A stretch of DNA of 64,000 bases from Bradyrhizobium iriomotense (GCF_018130765.1 NZ_JAFCJZ010000004.1:62001-126000); one strand, 5' to 3'; positions 15,589-25,239 are shown, counted from the stretch's first letter. Translations and numbers: made by a program. Notes: generated by a model from the letters alone, not told the origin.

Positions 15589-18180
15589 ATGGCGCGTCAT
15601 CGTTTGGCATTGGCCGCGGGCCTGGCGCTCGTGATCACCACGTCGCTTGCCACCCCGGCCCTGGCCCAGAAGGGTGATCTCGCTGCGCAGGGCGCGCGGA
15701 TCAACGCGCTCATCAGTGCCGGCAAGTATCCGGAAGCTTTGCCGCTCGCGCAGGCGATGGTCGCGCGCCTTGAGAGTGACAACGGCCGCGAACTTTCCGC
15801 CGCGCTGAACAATCTCGGCCAGGTCTATGCCGGCCAGGGCCGCGACGATCTGGCCGAGCCGGTCTACAAGCGCGCCATCGCGCTGATGGAGAAGGCGCTC
15901 GGTCTCGACACCGTCCTGATCGCGCCGGAGCTGAGCAATCTCGCCGCGCTGTATCAGCGGCAGGGCCGCTTCACTGAAGCCGAGCCGCTGTTCAAGCGTG
16001 CGCTGGTAGTCAGCGAGAAGGGCCTGTCGCGCGAGCATCCCGATGTCGGCCGGGCTCTCAACAATCTCGCCACGCTCTACGTCAAGCAGGAACGGCAGGC
16101 CGACGCCGAGCCGCTGTTCCAGCGTGCGCTTGCGATCTATCAGAAAGCCGCGGGTCCCGAGCATCCCGCGGTCGCCACCGTCCTGAACAACATCGGCCAG
16201 GTCGACCGCGACCTCAATCGCGATGCCGAGGCCGAGGCGCCGATCAAGCGCTCGCTCGCCATCCGCGAAAAAGTGCTTGGGCCGGATCATCCCGATGTCG
16301 CGCGCTCGCTGAACAATCTCGCCGGGCTCTACGAGCACCAGCAGCGCTATGCCGATGCCGAACCGCTGTACCGTCGCGCGCTGGCGATCCGCGAGCGAGC
16401 GCTCGGGCCGGACCATCCGGACACTCTGACCTCGGCCGGCAATCTCGCTTATTTCTTCTACGTCTCCGGGCGCACCGCCGACGCGCTGCCGCTGGCGGAA
16501 AGGACGCTTGCCAGCGGTCGTGCGCAGCTGCGCGTGGTGCTGCCGATCCTGTTCTCCGCGCGGCAGCAGCATCTCCTGCCCGACGACAAGGCGCTGGACG
16601 AGGCGCTCGCCGCGATCCAGCGCGGCACGCAATCCTCCGCAGCCTCGGCCGTGAACAAGCTCGCGGTGCGGCTTGCCGCCGGCAGCGACCGGCTTGCCGA
16701 GCTCGTGCGCAGGGATCAGGATCTCGGAGCCGAGGCCGAGGCGCTCGACAAGGCGATCATCACGGCGGTGTCCAAGCAGGCCGGGCAACGCGACGCCGCG
16801 GCCGAGCAGCGCAGCCGCGCGCGGATCACGGCGATCGCGAGCGAGCGTGCCGGATTGCAGAAGACGCTCGCCGTCGAGTTTCCGGATTATGCCTCGCTCT
16901 CCAACCCGCTGCCGCTGGCGGTGAAGGACATCCAGCCGCTATTGTCGGCCAATGAAGCGATGACGATCTATTCCGTCGTCGACAAGCAGAGCTACGTGAT
17001 CGCGATCACGCGCGAGGGCGTGGACTGGAAGCAGGTTCCGTTCGGCGCGAACGCGCTGACCGAGAAGGTGTCCGCCTTCCGCAAGGGGCTCGACGTCGGC
17101 AAGGCGCGCGATGCCTCCGGCAAGTCTGGCCTGTTCGATCTTGCGCTCGCCCATGAGCTCTATGTCGCGCTGCTCGGGCCGGTCGAGGCGCTGACGAAAG
17201 ACAAGCGCAGCCTTCTGGTGGTGCCGTCGGCGGCGCTGACCGCACTGCCGTTTCATCTGCTCGTCACGGAGACGCCGCAAGCTGCGGTCCCGGACAAGCT
17301 CGAAGGCTATCGCAACGCCGCCTGGCTGTTGCGGCGTCAGGCCGTCTCGGTGCTGCCGTCGGTGATCAGCCTGAAATCACTGCGCGCCTTTGCGCGCCGC
17401 GATCAAGGCGTCAAGCCGATGACCGGCTTCGGCGACCCCGTGTTCAACCCGGCCGCCGAAGGGCCGGCCGATCGTCGCGCCACGAGCGGCAAGGTCGCCG
17501 CACGCAGCGTTGCGACGATCGCCTATACCGATTTCTGGCGCGGTGCCGGCGTCGATCGCGCGCAGCTTGCGAAAGCGCTGCCTCAACTGCCTGACACCGC
17601 GGACGAGCTGAACGCGGTGGCGAAGGACGTCGGTGCAGGCGAGGTCGACATCCATCTCGGTCGCGATGCCAGCGAAACGACGCTCAAGCGTGCAGCGCTT
17701 GCTCAATACAGCATCATCTACTTCGCCACTCACGGCCTCGTTGCAGGCGACGTCAAGGGATTGGGCGAGCCATCGCTTGCGCTCTCCATTCCCGACCAGC
17801 CTTCAGAGATCGACGACGGCCTGTTGACCGCGAGCGAAGTCGCCCAGCTCAAGCTCAATGCGGATTGGGTTGTGCTGTCGGCCTGCAACACAATTGCCGG
17901 CGACAAGCCGGGCGCGGAGGCGTTGTCTGGGCTGGCACGCTCGTTCTTCTACGCCGGCGCCCGTGCGCTGCTGGTCTCGCATTGGGCAGTGGATTCGGAA
18001 GCTGCCACCCGCTTGACCACGTCGACTTTCGCGCTGCTCAAAAACGAACCAAAGATCGGTCGTGCCGAAGCTTTGCGCCGCGCCATGTTGACGTACGTTG
18101 ATGACGCTTCTTCACCGCGCAATGCTTATCCCGCGCTGTGGGGGCCGTTCGCGCTCATCGGCGAAGGCGAGATACGATAA
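15589..18180 (+). CDS. Exported TPR-CHAT protein (caspase-like protease fold)
   Basis: 863 residues. A signal peptide (MARHRLALAAGLALV, cut near ALA-Q at 26) is followed by six 42-residue kinesin-light-chain TPR units (about residues 60-310), a helical linker (310-450), and a C-terminal CHAT domain (about 560-860). The CHAT catalytic pair is visible: His715 in YFATHGLVAGD and Cys766 in LSACNTIAGD, followed by the usual FFYAGARALLVSHW. CHAT proteins are related to caspases and separase; some TPR-CHAT proteases act in defence or cell death. Export to the periplasm would be compatible with envelope surveillance, but no target is visible. It sits alone between the HugZ-like gene and pckA. Confidence 0.92.
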   Translation: MARHRLALAAGLALVITTSLATPALAQKGDLAAQGARINALISAGKYPEALPLAQAMVARLESDNGRELSAALNNLGQVYAGQGRDDLAEPVYKRAIALMEKALGLDTVLIAPELSNLAALYQRQGRFTEAEPLFKRALVVSEKGLSREHPDVGRALNNLATLYVKQERQADAEPLFQRALAIYQKAAGPEHPAVATVLNNIGQVDRDLNRDAEAEAPIKRSLAIREKVLGPDHPDVARSLNNLAGLYEHQQRYADAEPLYRRALAIRERALGPDHPDTLTSAGNLAYFFYVSGRTADALPLAERTLASGRAQLRVVLPILFSARQQHLLPDDKALDEALAAIQRGTQSSAASAVNKLAVRLAAGSDRLAELVRRDQDLGAEAEALDKAIITAVSKQAGQRDAAAEQRSRARITAIASERAGLQKTLAVEFPDYASLSNPLPLAVKDIQPLLSANEAMTIYSVVDKQSYVIAITREGVDWKQVPFGANALTEKVSAFRKGLDVGKARDASGKSGLFDLALAHELYVALLGPVEALTKDKRSLLVVPSAALTALPFHLLVTETPQAAVPDKLEGYRNAAWLLRRQAVSVLPSVISLKSLRAFARRDQGVKPMTGFGDPVFNPAAEGPADRRATSGKVAARSVATIAYTDFWRGAGVDRAQLAKALPQLPDTADELNAVAKDVGAGEVDIHLGRDASETTLKRAALAQYSIIYFATHGLVAGDVKGLGEPSLALSIPDQPSEIDDGLLTASEVAQLKLNADWVVLSACNTIAGDKPGAEALSGLARSFFYAGARALLVSHWAVDSEAATRLTTSTFALLKNEPKIGRAEALRRAMLTYVDDASSPRNAYPALWGPFALIGEGEIR

Positions 18181-18465
18181 ACTGTCGCAAGGGATTGTGC
18201 GTCGCAATAACCCCAGACAACGCCAAAACACGCATTTGGTTGCGCGATCATTCGTGTTTTTTCGATGCGCCTGCTCAGAGCTGACATGCGCGACGTTTGG
18301 CGCGGTCCTTGAATAAACCAAATCCTGCGGGATCAGCTTGGCAACGCAAGCGTTCATCAGTATTAGGTCGTCCAGCCGAGGCCGGATGGCCTGCTATTCA
18401 CGGTGACCGCGATGGTGCCAAAGCTTGGTCGCGCTGAGTGTCGCGGGTTCTAGGAGGATTTTTTC

Positions 18466-20082
18466 GTGCAAGAGACGGGCGTGCGCAACGGTGCCTTCGG
18501 CGCCGACAAATTCGGCTTAAAGAATCTCAAGCAGGTTCACTGGAACCTGGGTGCGCCGCAACTCTATCAATACTCGCTCTCCGCGGGCGAGGCGGTGCTG
18601 TCTGCTGACGGAGCGCTCTGCGCCGACACCGGCGAGTTCACCGGCCGCAGCCCCAAGGACAAGTTCACGGTGCGCGACGCCAGCACCGACAAGAACATGT
18701 GGTGGGCCGGCAACCAGTCCATCACTGCTGAGCAGTTCGAGGCGCTCTACCAGGACTTCCTCAAGCACGCCGAAGGCAAGACGCTGTTCGCGCAGGATCT
18801 CTACGGCGGCGCCGATCCGGCCTACCGGATCAAGACGCGCGTCTTCACCGAGCTCGCCTGGCATTCGCTGTTCATCCGCACGCTCTTGATCCGCCCCGAG
18901 GCGGTCGAGCTGTCGAGCTTCACGCCCGAGCTCACCATCATCGACATGCCGAGCTTCCGCGCCGATCCGAAGCGCCATGGCGTGCGCTCGGAGAATGTCG
19001 TCGCGATCGACTTCGCCCGCAAGATCGTGCTGATCGGCGGCTCCTACTATGCCGGCGAGATGAAGAAGTCGGTCTTCACCACGCTGAACTATTACCTGCC
19101 CGAGCGCGGCGTGATGCCGATGCACTGCTCGGCCAATGTCGGCGCAGGCGGCGACACCGCGATCTTCTTCGGGCTGTCAGGCACCGGCAAGACCACGCTG
19201 TCGGCCGATCCGAACCGCACGCTGATCGGCGACGACGAGCACGGCTGGGGTCCGAACGGCGTCTTCAATTTTGAAGGCGGCTGCTATGCCAAGTGCATCA
19301 AGCTGTCGCAGGAAGCCGAGCCGCAGATCTATGCGGCCTCGACCCGCTTCGGCGCGGTGCTCGAGAACTGCGTGCTCGAGGAGGACACCCGTGTCGTCGA
19401 CTTCGACGACGGCTCCAAGACCGAGAACACGCGCTCGGCCTATCCGCTCGACTTCATCCCGAACGCTTCGCGCACCGGCCGGGCGCCGCAGCCGAAGAAC
19501 GTGGTGATGCTGGCCGCCGACGCCTTCGGCGTGCTGCCGCCGATCGCAAAGCTGTCGCCGGCGCAGGCGATGTATCACTTCCTGTCCGGCTACACCGCAA
19601 AGGTCGCAGGCACCGAGCGCGGTCTCGGCAACGAGCCGCAGCCGGAATTCTCGACCTGCTTCGGCTCGCCCTTCCTGCCGCTCGACCCCAGCGTCTACGG
19701 CAACATGCTGCGTGACCTCATCGCCCAGCACAATGTCGATTGCTGGCTGGTCAACACCGGCTGGACCGGCGGCAAGTACGGCACAGGTTCCCGCATGCCG
19801 ATCAAGGTGACCCGCGCGCTGCTCACCGCGGCGCTCGACGGCTCGCTTCGCAACGTCGAATTCCGCACCGACAAGTATTTCGGCTTCGCGGTCCCGACCG
19901 CACTGCCGGGCGTGCCGGCCGAGATCCTCAACCCGGTTAACACCTGGAAGGACAAGGACGAGTTCGACAAGACCGCCCGCGCGCTGGTCGGCATGTTCCA
20001 GAAGAACTTTGCCAAGTTCGAAGCCCAGGTCGACGCCGAGGTGCGTGCGGCTGCGCCGGAGGTGAAGCTGGCGGCGGAGTAA
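18466..20082 (+). CDS. pckA: Phosphoenolpyruvate carboxykinase (ATP)
   Basis: 538 residues, the standard length for the ATP-dependent enzyme. It opens with GTG 18466, 8 bases after a strong AGGAGG. Signature parts are the kinase P-loop [11 protein letters not shown] (about 236-246), the PEPCK-specific [10 protein letters not shown] metal-binding segment, and [12 protein letters not shown] near the N-terminus. It converts oxaloacetate and ATP to phosphoenolpyruvate, CO2 and ADP, the entry step of gluconeogenesis during growth on C4 acids. The 285-base upstream gap (18181-18465) holds no gene. In many relatives pckA lies beside chvI; here two genes stand between. Confidence 0.98.
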   Translation: MQETGVRNGAFGADKFGLKNLKQVHWNLGAPQLYQYSLSAGEAVLSADGALCADTGEFTGRSPKDKFTVRDASTDKNMWWAGNQSITAEQFEALYQDFLKHAEGKTLFAQDLYGGADPAYRIKTRVFTELAWHSLFIRTLLIRPEAVELSSFTPELTIIDMPSFRADPKRHGVRSENVVAIDFARKIVLIGGSYYAGEMKKSVFTTLNYYLPERGVMPMHCSANVGAGGDTAIFFGLSGTGKTTLSADPNRTLIGDDEHGWGPNGVFNFEGGCYAKCIKLSQEAEPQIYAASTRFGAVLENCVLEEDTRVVDFDDGSKTENTRSAYPLDFIPNASRTGRAPQPKNVVMLAADAFGVLPPIAKLSPAQAMYHFLSGYTAKVAGTERGLGNEPQPEFSTCFGSPFLPLDPSVYGNMLRDLIAQHNVDCWLVNTGWTGGKYGTGSRMPIKVTRALLTAALDGSLRNVEFRTDKYFGFAVPTALPGVPAEILNPVNTWKDKDEFDKTARALVGMFQKNFAKFEAQVDAEVRAAAPEVKLAAE

Positions 20083-20106
20083 GGTCGTATCGCTTGAAAT
20101 GCAAAG

Positions 20107-20134
20107 GGGCGGCCGCGAGGCCGCCCTTTTTGTT
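20107..20134 (+). terminator. Rho-independent terminator after pckA
   Basis: An 8-base-pair GC stem GGGCGGCC / GGCCGCCC with loop GCGA (20107-20126) is followed at once by TTTTTGTTT. It lies 24 bases past the pckA stop. Confidence 0.85.
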
Positions 20135-20147
20135 TGTGGGTTCTTTC

Positions 20148-20291
20148 CTTCTCCCCTTGTGGGAGAAGGTGGCGCGAAGCGCCGGATGAGGGGTTCTCTC
20201 CCCGCATTCTATTGTAGAGGTTCGCCCGCGGAGGCATACCCCTCACCCCGTTTCGCTTCGCGAAACGACCCTCTCCCGCAAGGGGAGAGGG
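20148..20291. repeat. Dispersed palindromic repeat, family R4 (CTCTCCC..GGGAGAG)
   Basis: CTTCTCCCCTTGTGGGAGAAGG, a GCGCGAAGCGCC hairpin and GATGAGGGG on the left face CCCCTCACCCCG, TTCGCTTCGCGAA and CCTCTCCCGCAAGGGGAGAGG on the right (given here as separate pieces). Other copies lie at 27666-27807, 43979-44131 and 51231-51382. It separates pckA from the convergent thioesterase gene. Confidence 0.85.
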
Positions 20292-20298
20292 TAAGAAT

Positions 20299-21114
20299 TC
20301 ACGCCTTGAAATACGCAATCTGCGTCGTCGTCGCGAGCAGCCGTCCGTTCGGCGACCACAGCTCGGCGTTCTGGTCGGCGTAGCTCTTGTGCATGATCTT
20401 CGAGTCGGCCGTCGCCAGCACGCGGGTGATGTCCTCGGCTGCGAGCTCTTCGCTGTCAGTGTGGAAATAGGTCGTCAGCGACACCGTGCCGAACGGCACC
20501 AACTCACGCCGCGCGTGGAAGATGCGGCCGAAGAAGGCGTCCGACATCGACATCAGCGACAGCATGTCGAGCTGGCGCGGCGTGCGGTCGCTGATCCAGA
20601 TCTTCGAATAGGTGCTGGCAAGCTCGGCCTGCGGCGGGCCGATGCGCATCTCGCCCTCGACGAAGCGGAATTCATACTGGTTGGCCCACGACGCCGAAAT
20701 CTTCGGGAACGGCAGCGTCTGTTCGAACGGCTTGGCATCCGGGGCCTTCGCCACCCTGTGCTCCCAGGACGGCCGGCGTTCGGCGAACACCGCGGTGGCG
20801 AGCGTTGCGACCTCGCCGCCGCCTTGCGACAGTTCGACGCTCCAATGCTGGCTGGACCGGTTGGCCTTTACCAGCCGTACGTCGAGATCGAACGGGCCCT
20901 TGGCGATCGGCGCGCAGTAGTTGACTGTGACGGCCAGCGGATCGCCGGCGCGTTCGGGATGGTCGATCAGCGCGCGCAAAATGGTCGCGGCGGTGGCGCC
21001 GCCGAACGGGCCGACAAAGGCCCAGTAATCGTCGCTGGTGTGCCCCTGCCAGCTGGAGTCACCGGCACTGATGCGCGTGGCGTCGTCGAAGGGATGCGGG
21101 AGCTTGGCGTGCAT
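20299..21114 (-). CDS. Acyl-CoA thioesterase family protein (double hot-dog)
   Basis: 271 residues, matching the TesB/4HBT_3 class of two fused hot-dog domains. The N-terminal half shows FVGPFGGATAATILRALIDH, in which GG(x)xxA marks the hot-dog helix, and LAVTVNYCAPIAKGPFDLDV. The C-terminal half shows LDMLSLMSMSDAFFGRIF and SLTTYFHTDSEEL. It probably hydrolyses an acyl-CoA, chain length unknown. Flanked by repeats on both sides, so likely a single-gene unit. Confidence 0.85.
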   Translation of the reverse strand: MHAKLPHPFDDATRISAGDSSWQGHTSDDYWAFVGPFGGATAATILRALIDHPERAGDPLAVTVNYCAPIAKGPFDLDVRLVKANRSSQHWSVELSQGGGEVATLATAVFAERRPSWEHRVAKAPDAKPFEQTLPFPKISASWANQYEFRFVEGEMRIGPPQAELASTYSKIWISDRTPRQLDMLSLMSMSDAFFGRIFHARRELVPFGTVSLTTYFHTDSEELAAEDITRVLATADSKIMHKSYADQNAELWSPNGRLLATTTQIAYFKA

Positions 21115-21140
21115 TGTCGGTCCTCGATGCCTCCCCGACC

Positions 21141-21220
21141 GTCATTGCGAGCGCAGCGAAGTAATCCAGAGTCTTTCCACGGAGACAGTCTGGATTGCTT
21201 CGCTGCGCTCGCAATGACGG
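21141..21220. repeat. Dispersed palindromic repeat, family R3 (GTCATTGCGAGCG..)
   Basis: GTCATTGCGAGCGCAGCGAA at the left and TTCGCTGCGCTCGCAATGAC at the right are perfect inverse complements; inner arms GTAATCCAGA and TCTGGATTGC pair with one mismatch. The whole forms a long hairpin. A second copy lies at 25136-25221. Confidence 0.88.
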
Positions 21221-21342
21221 TGTCTGAGGTGACGGCGTCTGCCTCACAGGCGCCGTTCCTGGGGATGATGACGATCATATCATCATCCACTTGCCGAGAT
21301 GCAATAACCTCGCAGGTAACGCCGATTTCACGCCACGGAAAA

Positions 21343-23868
21343 TCAGCCCGCGACGTCGCGCAAATTCGGCAGCAGCGGCGTGGTCGGGTTGACCGGCACG
21401 TTCCAGATCTCCTCGGCATATTCGCGGATGGTGCGGTCGGAGGAGAACCACGCCATGCGCGCGACGTTGAGGATGGACGCGCGCGTCCAGGCCGGCGCCA
21501 CCTGCCAGCGCGCGTCGACCGCGCGCTGCGTTTCGTAGTAGGAATCGAAATCGGCGCTGACCATGTAATGGTCGAGATAGCGCAGCGCGTGCGCGATGGA
21601 TTCGAAGCGGCCGGGATCGCCGGGCGAGAACTCGCCGGTGCCGATCGCATTGATGGCGCGCTGGAGTTTTGGCGACCTGCGGATCACGTCGGAGGCATCC
21701 AGCCCCTGCTTGCGACGGATCATCACGTCGCCGGCTTCCATGCCGAAGATCGCGATGTTCTCCGCGCCGACATGGTCGCGGATCTCGATATTGGCGCCGT
21801 CGAGCGTGCCGATGGTGATGGCGCCGTTCAGCGCCAGCTTCATGTTGCCGGTGCCGGAGGCCTCCATGCCGGCGGTCGAGATCTGCTCGGAGAGATCTGC
21901 CGCGGGAATGATGACTTCGGCGAGGCTGACATTGTAGTCGGGCAGGAAGGCGACTTTCAGCTTGCCGCCGATCGAGGGATCGTTGTTCACGACTTCCGCG
22001 ACGTCGTTGATCAGCTTGATGATCAGTTTCGCATAGCGATAGCTTGCCGCCGCCTTGCCGGCGAAGATCTTCACCCGCGGCACCCAATTGCCGTTGGGAT
22101 CGTCCTTGATCGACTGGTACAGCGCGACCGTCTCGATGACGTTGAGGAGCTGGCGCTTGTATTCGTGGATGCGCTTGATCTGCACGTCGAACAGCGCGCT
22201 CGGATCGACCTTGATGCCGAGCCGCTCGCCGATCAGCCGCGCCAGCGCCGCCTTGTTGGCGTGCTTGACGCTGCGGAATTTCTTCTGGAATTCGACATCG
22301 CTGGCGCGGGTCTCGATTAGCGGGAGCTGGGTCGGATCGTCGAGCACGGCTTCGCCGCAGGTCTCGCGCAACAGGTCGGTCAGTTTCGGGTTAGCCAGCA
22401 TCAGCCAGCGGCGGAAGGTGATGCCGTTGGTCTTGTTGGTGATGCGGCCGGGATAGAGATGGTTGAGGTCGTGGAACACGGTCTCGCGCATCAGGTCCGA
22501 ATGCATCGCCGAGACGCCGTTGATGCGATGCGAGCCGACGAAGGCGAGCTGGCCCATTCGGACGCGGCGGCCGCTCTTCTCGTCGATCAGTGAGACCGAG
22601 GCGCGGAAGTCGATGTCGCCGGGCGCACGCGCTTCGGCGAGCGCCAGATGCTGCACGTTGATGCGGTAGATGATCTCGAGATGCCGCGGCAGCAGCCGCT
22701 CGAACAGCTCGACCGGCCAGGTCTCCAGCGCCTCCGGCAGCAGCGTATGGTTGGTGTAGGAGAGCGTTGCGACCGTGATCTTCCAGGCCTCGTCCCAGCG
22801 GAAATTGTGCAGGTCGACGAGGATCCGCATCAGCTCGGTGACGGCAAGCGATGGATGCGTGTCGTTGAGCTGCACAGCGACCTTCATCGCGAGGCTGCGG
22901 AGCTGGCCGTCGGAGGTGAGGTGACGCTTGACGAGATCCTGCAGCGAGGCGGAGACGAAGAAATATTCCTGGCGCAGGCGCAGCTCGCGTCCCGCCGGGC
23001 TCTCGTCGTTGGGATAGAGGAATTTGCAGATCGCTTCCGCGCGCGACTGCTCGGCGCTGGCGCTGACATAGTCGCCCCTGTTGAAGGCATCGAGCTTCAG
23101 CGGATCGGGCGAACGCGCCGACCACAGCCGCAGCGCATTGACGTGCTGGCCGCGCCAGCCGACGATCGGCGTGTCATAGGCGATCGCCTGCACGGTCTCG
23201 CTCGCGTGCCAGATGGCGCGGTCGCGGCCCTTGTCGTCGACATGCTCGACGCCGCCGCCGAAATTGATGTCGTAGATCACCTCGGGCCGCTGCAATTCCC
23301 AGGGGTTGCCGAAGCTCAGCCATTCGTCGGGATATTCCTGCTGCCAGCCCTGATTAATGATCTGGCGGAACAGGCCGTAATCATAGCGGATGCCATAACC
23401 GATCGCAGGGATCGACAGCGTCGCCATGCTCTCCATGAAGCAGGCGGCGAGACGTCCGAGGCCGCCATTGCCGAGTGCCGCATCCGGCTCGCATTTGCGC
23501 AGCTCGGGCAGCGAGACGCCGAGATCGCCGAGCGCGACCTCGAAGATCTTCAAGAGGCCCATGTTGTTCAGCGCATCGGTGAACAGGCGGCCGATCAAGA
23601 ATTCGAGCGAGAGATAATAGACGCGCTTGCGCCCGGCGTCGTAACTGCGCTTCTCGGCGCTGAGCCAGCGATGCACGATGCGGTCGCGCAGCGCGAGCGC
23701 TGCGGCCTGGTACCAGTCGTGCTTCGTCGCCATGCCTGCGTCCTTGCCGATGGCAAGGCGCAGTTTCGCCAGGATCGCGCCCTTGATCTCAGCCAGCGCG
23801 AGCTCGTCGATGGGCTGGCCGGGAGCGGGAAAATTTGGCTGGAACGATTGATCTTGCAAGGCGGTCAC
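21343..23868 (-). CDS. glgP: Glycogen/alpha-glucan phosphorylase
   Basis: 841 residues, the usual length. Characteristic parts are AALGNGGLGRLAACFMES near residue 130 (glucan and active-site region) and the C-terminal pyridoxal-phosphate signature EASGTGNMKLALNGAITIGT. It removes glucose from the non-reducing ends of glycogen as glucose-1-phosphate, using phosphate. No other glg genes lie beside it; pgm, which would convert its product to glucose-6-phosphate, is about 18 kb away. Cytoplasmic, PLP dependent. Confidence 0.97.
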   Translation of the reverse strand: MTALQDQSFQPNFPAPGQPIDELALAEIKGAILAKLRLAIGKDAGMATKHDWYQAAALALRDRIVHRWLSAEKRSYDAGRKRVYYLSLEFLIGRLFTDALNNMGLLKIFEVALGDLGVSLPELRKCEPDAALGNGGLGRLAACFMESMATLSIPAIGYGIRYDYGLFRQIINQGWQQEYPDEWLSFGNPWELQRPEVIYDINFGGGVEHVDDKGRDRAIWHASETVQAIAYDTPIVGWRGQHVNALRLWSARSPDPLKLDAFNRGDYVSASAEQSRAEAICKFLYPNDESPAGRELRLRQEYFFVSASLQDLVKRHLTSDGQLRSLAMKVAVQLNDTHPSLAVTELMRILVDLHNFRWDEAWKITVATLSYTNHTLLPEALETWPVELFERLLPRHLEIIYRINVQHLALAEARAPGDIDFRASVSLIDEKSGRRVRMGQLAFVGSHRINGVSAMHSDLMRETVFHDLNHLYPGRITNKTNGITFRRWLMLANPKLTDLLRETCGEAVLDDPTQLPLIETRASDVEFQKKFRSVKHANKAALARLIGERLGIKVDPSALFDVQIKRIHEYKRQLLNVIETVALYQSIKDDPNGNWVPRVKIFAGKAAASYRYAKLIIKLINDVAEVVNNDPSIGGKLKVAFLPDYNVSLAEVIIPAADLSEQISTAGMEASGTGNMKLALNGAITIGTLDGANIEIRDHVGAENIAIFGMEAGDVMIRRKQGLDASDVIRRSPKLQRAINAIGTGEFSPGDPGRFESIAHALRYLDHYMVSADFDSYYETQRAVDARWQVAPAWTRASILNVARMAWFSSDRTIREYAEEIWNVPVNPTTPLLPNLRDVAG

Positions 23869-24062
23869 TTCCTGGTCGAGACAACACCACTGAACCTACG
23901 CGTCCTGCCCCTGCACCGGAACCATCGCTGGCGCGGCCGTGCACTGCGCTGGCGTAAATTTATGCAAGGAATGGGCCGTTTGGGAACCCGGACGAGCACG
24001 GAAAGACGCGGATTTCCTGCTAGAATGACGTCCAATTCGGCCATCAGTGTGGAGGAGACGCC

Positions 24063-24296
24063 ATGCGACTGTTGATCGAAATTGCCGCCGCCACCTTCCT
24101 CGTCGTCTGCATCACCGCCTCCAGCGCGGCCTTCGCCGCCGGCAAGATCGGCCGCAGCGCCGACGGCCTCAGCTGCAGCTTTGCTGTCCCGCAAAATGCC
24201 TCACCCGCCACCCGCTGCGCCGCCATCAAGCGCCAATGCGGCGGCAAGTTCTACGCGAATGCGTGCGGGGACAAGTTGGTGTCGGCCGCGAATTGA
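24063..24296 (+). CDS. Small secreted cysteine-containing protein
   Basis: 77 residues. A signal peptide (residues 1-26, MRLLIEIAAATFLVVCITAS to AFA) precedes a 51-residue mature protein with four cysteines in LSCSF, TRCAA, RQCGG and NACGD, which could form two disulphides in the periplasm. GGAGGAG lies directly upstream of ATG 24063 at good spacing. Divergent from glgP over about 190 bases. The family is not recognised by name. Confidence 0.75.
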   Translation: MRLLIEIAAATFLVVCITASSAAFAAGKIGRSADGLSCSFAVPQNASPATRCAAIKRQCGGKFYANACGDKLVSAAN

Positions 24297-24345
24297 GCTG
24301 TTAACGCGAAGCGTAGCTGCTTGCGCATCGTTGTTCGGGTGAAAC

Positions 24346-24525
24346 TTATGGTGGGTCACTTTCGACGAGATTTATTCCGGCGTCGCTCAACGCCTGCATG
24401 ACGGCTTCGATGTCTTCAGGGGTGATGGTCGCTGATGGCAACAAATCGTTGAGCTGATCGAATGTGATGACGCCTGTTGGGCGACCTAGTTCGAGTGCCA
24501 TTCGGATCGCATCTTGCCGGTTCAC
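24346..24525 (-). CDS. Stand-alone sigma-70 region 1.1 domain protein
   Basis: 59 residues starting at GTG 24525, with GGAG 7 bases upstream. The whole protein matches region 1.1 of alphaproteobacterial RpoD: an N-terminal helix DAIRMALELGRPTG, then VITFDQLNDLLP, then a helix ITPEDIEAVMQALSDAGINL and VE (compare TYDEIND.LP and ED..LSD.GI.V in RpoD). Nothing else of sigma is present: no region 2, 3 or 4. In RpoD, region 1.1 is a negatively charged plug that occupies the DNA channel of the holoenzyme and blocks free sigma from binding DNA. A free copy could bind RNA polymerase or sigma; this is inference. The upstream 160 bases are notably AT-rich. Confidence 0.8.
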   Translation of the reverse strand: MNRQDAIRMALELGRPTGVITFDQLNDLLPSATITPEDIEAVMQALSDAGINLVESDPP

Positions 24526-24689
24526 GTGGAGTCTCCAAAAAAGTCTCTACCCAATGCGAAGAAGTGCAATCGTTACGGTCAGTGGTCAGGAACAAATTAA
24601 GAACACTTTAGCAAGTCTTTGATATATCATTGTGATTCGGCGCGTTGCCGACACAATATCTAGCGTCTGCCAAACTTCGCGAGGACTAG

Positions 24690-25121
24690 ATGTCCACCAT
24701 TGCCTTCGACCAGTTTGCCCTCACCCGGATCGCCGATTTCGCGCGCTCGCTGTCGCGGCTGCATCAGACGGCACGGCGGCAGCGGATCGATGACGACCAG
24801 TTCGACCGCGAGTTCAACGCGGTGTGCCAGTCGATCTGGGGCTACACCATCGACGACATCAGCGACGATCTGTTCTCGACCGAGGATCATCTGTTTCTCG
24901 ACACGCTGGACGAAGCGCATGCGCGCATCTTCGCGGCCGAGCAGGGCTACGACCTCGTAGACGAGGTGGGTATGCTCACGGACTGGTGGGGTTTCTGCTG
25001 GATGATTTTGGCCGAGAAGCGCGGCCTTCTGACGTCGGAGAACCGCGCCGCCGCGCGTGCCGCGATCGAGGAGAAATATCTGGCGGCGCCGAACGTGATC
25101 GGGGTGATCATCGGGCGATAG
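24690..25121 (+). CDS. Hypothetical protein, soluble, about 143 residues
   Basis: The frame has normal codon usage and starts MSTIAFDQFALTRIADFARS. It is predicted mostly helical, acidic in the middle (IDDDQFDREF, IDDISDDLFSTEDHLFLDTL), with two tryptophans in LTDWWGFCWMILAEK. No signal peptide or membrane segment. I do not recognise a family. Upstream 24526-24689 is AT-rich and separates it from the divergent sigma region 1.1 gene; shared regulation is possible but not shown. Confidence 0.75.
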   Translation: MSTIAFDQFALTRIADFARSLSRLHQTARRQRIDDDQFDREFNAVCQSIWGYTIDDISDDLFSTEDHLFLDTLDEAHARIFAAEQGYDLVDEVGMLTDWWGFCWMILAEKRGLLTSENRAAARAAIEEKYLAAPNVIGVIIGR

Positions 25122-25135
25122 GCGCCGCAACCTCC

Positions 25136-25221
25136 GTCATTGCGAGCGTAGCGAAGCAATCCAGAATCTTTCCGCGGAGGGATTCTGGATTGCTTCGTCG
25201 CAAGGGCTCCTCGCAATGACG
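25136..25221. repeat. Dispersed palindromic repeat, family R3
   Basis: CGTCATTGCGAGCGTAGCGA and AGCAATCCAGAATC pair with GATTCTGGATTGCT and TCGCAATGACGG. The right arm carries a short insertion (CGCAAGGGCTCC) compared with the copy at 21141-21220. It lies between the convergent 24690 and DUF2865 genes. Confidence 0.85.
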
Positions 25222-25239
25222 GCTTGGAGAGAGTTGGGG

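Noticed and set aside
18098..18357. Two short open frames upstream of pckA
   Set aside because: No ribosome binding site, unusual composition, partly overlapping the CHAT gene; the stretch is more likely the pckA leader and promoter.
15589..20082. A defence island around the CHAT protein
   Set aside because: Neighbours are HugZ-like and pckA, both ordinary metabolic genes; no nuclease, reverse transcriptase, toxin or other defence gene is present, so a defence system is not supported.
20148..20291. CRISPR-like array in the repeat-rich gaps
   Set aside because: Repeats are single or paired hairpins without regular spacing or multiple direct copies, and no cas genes are present.
20389..24075. 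Two long open frames (643 and 475 codons) opposite the thioesterase and glgP genes
   Set aside because: They mirror the coding frames on the other strand, cross the R3 repeat and carry no domain.
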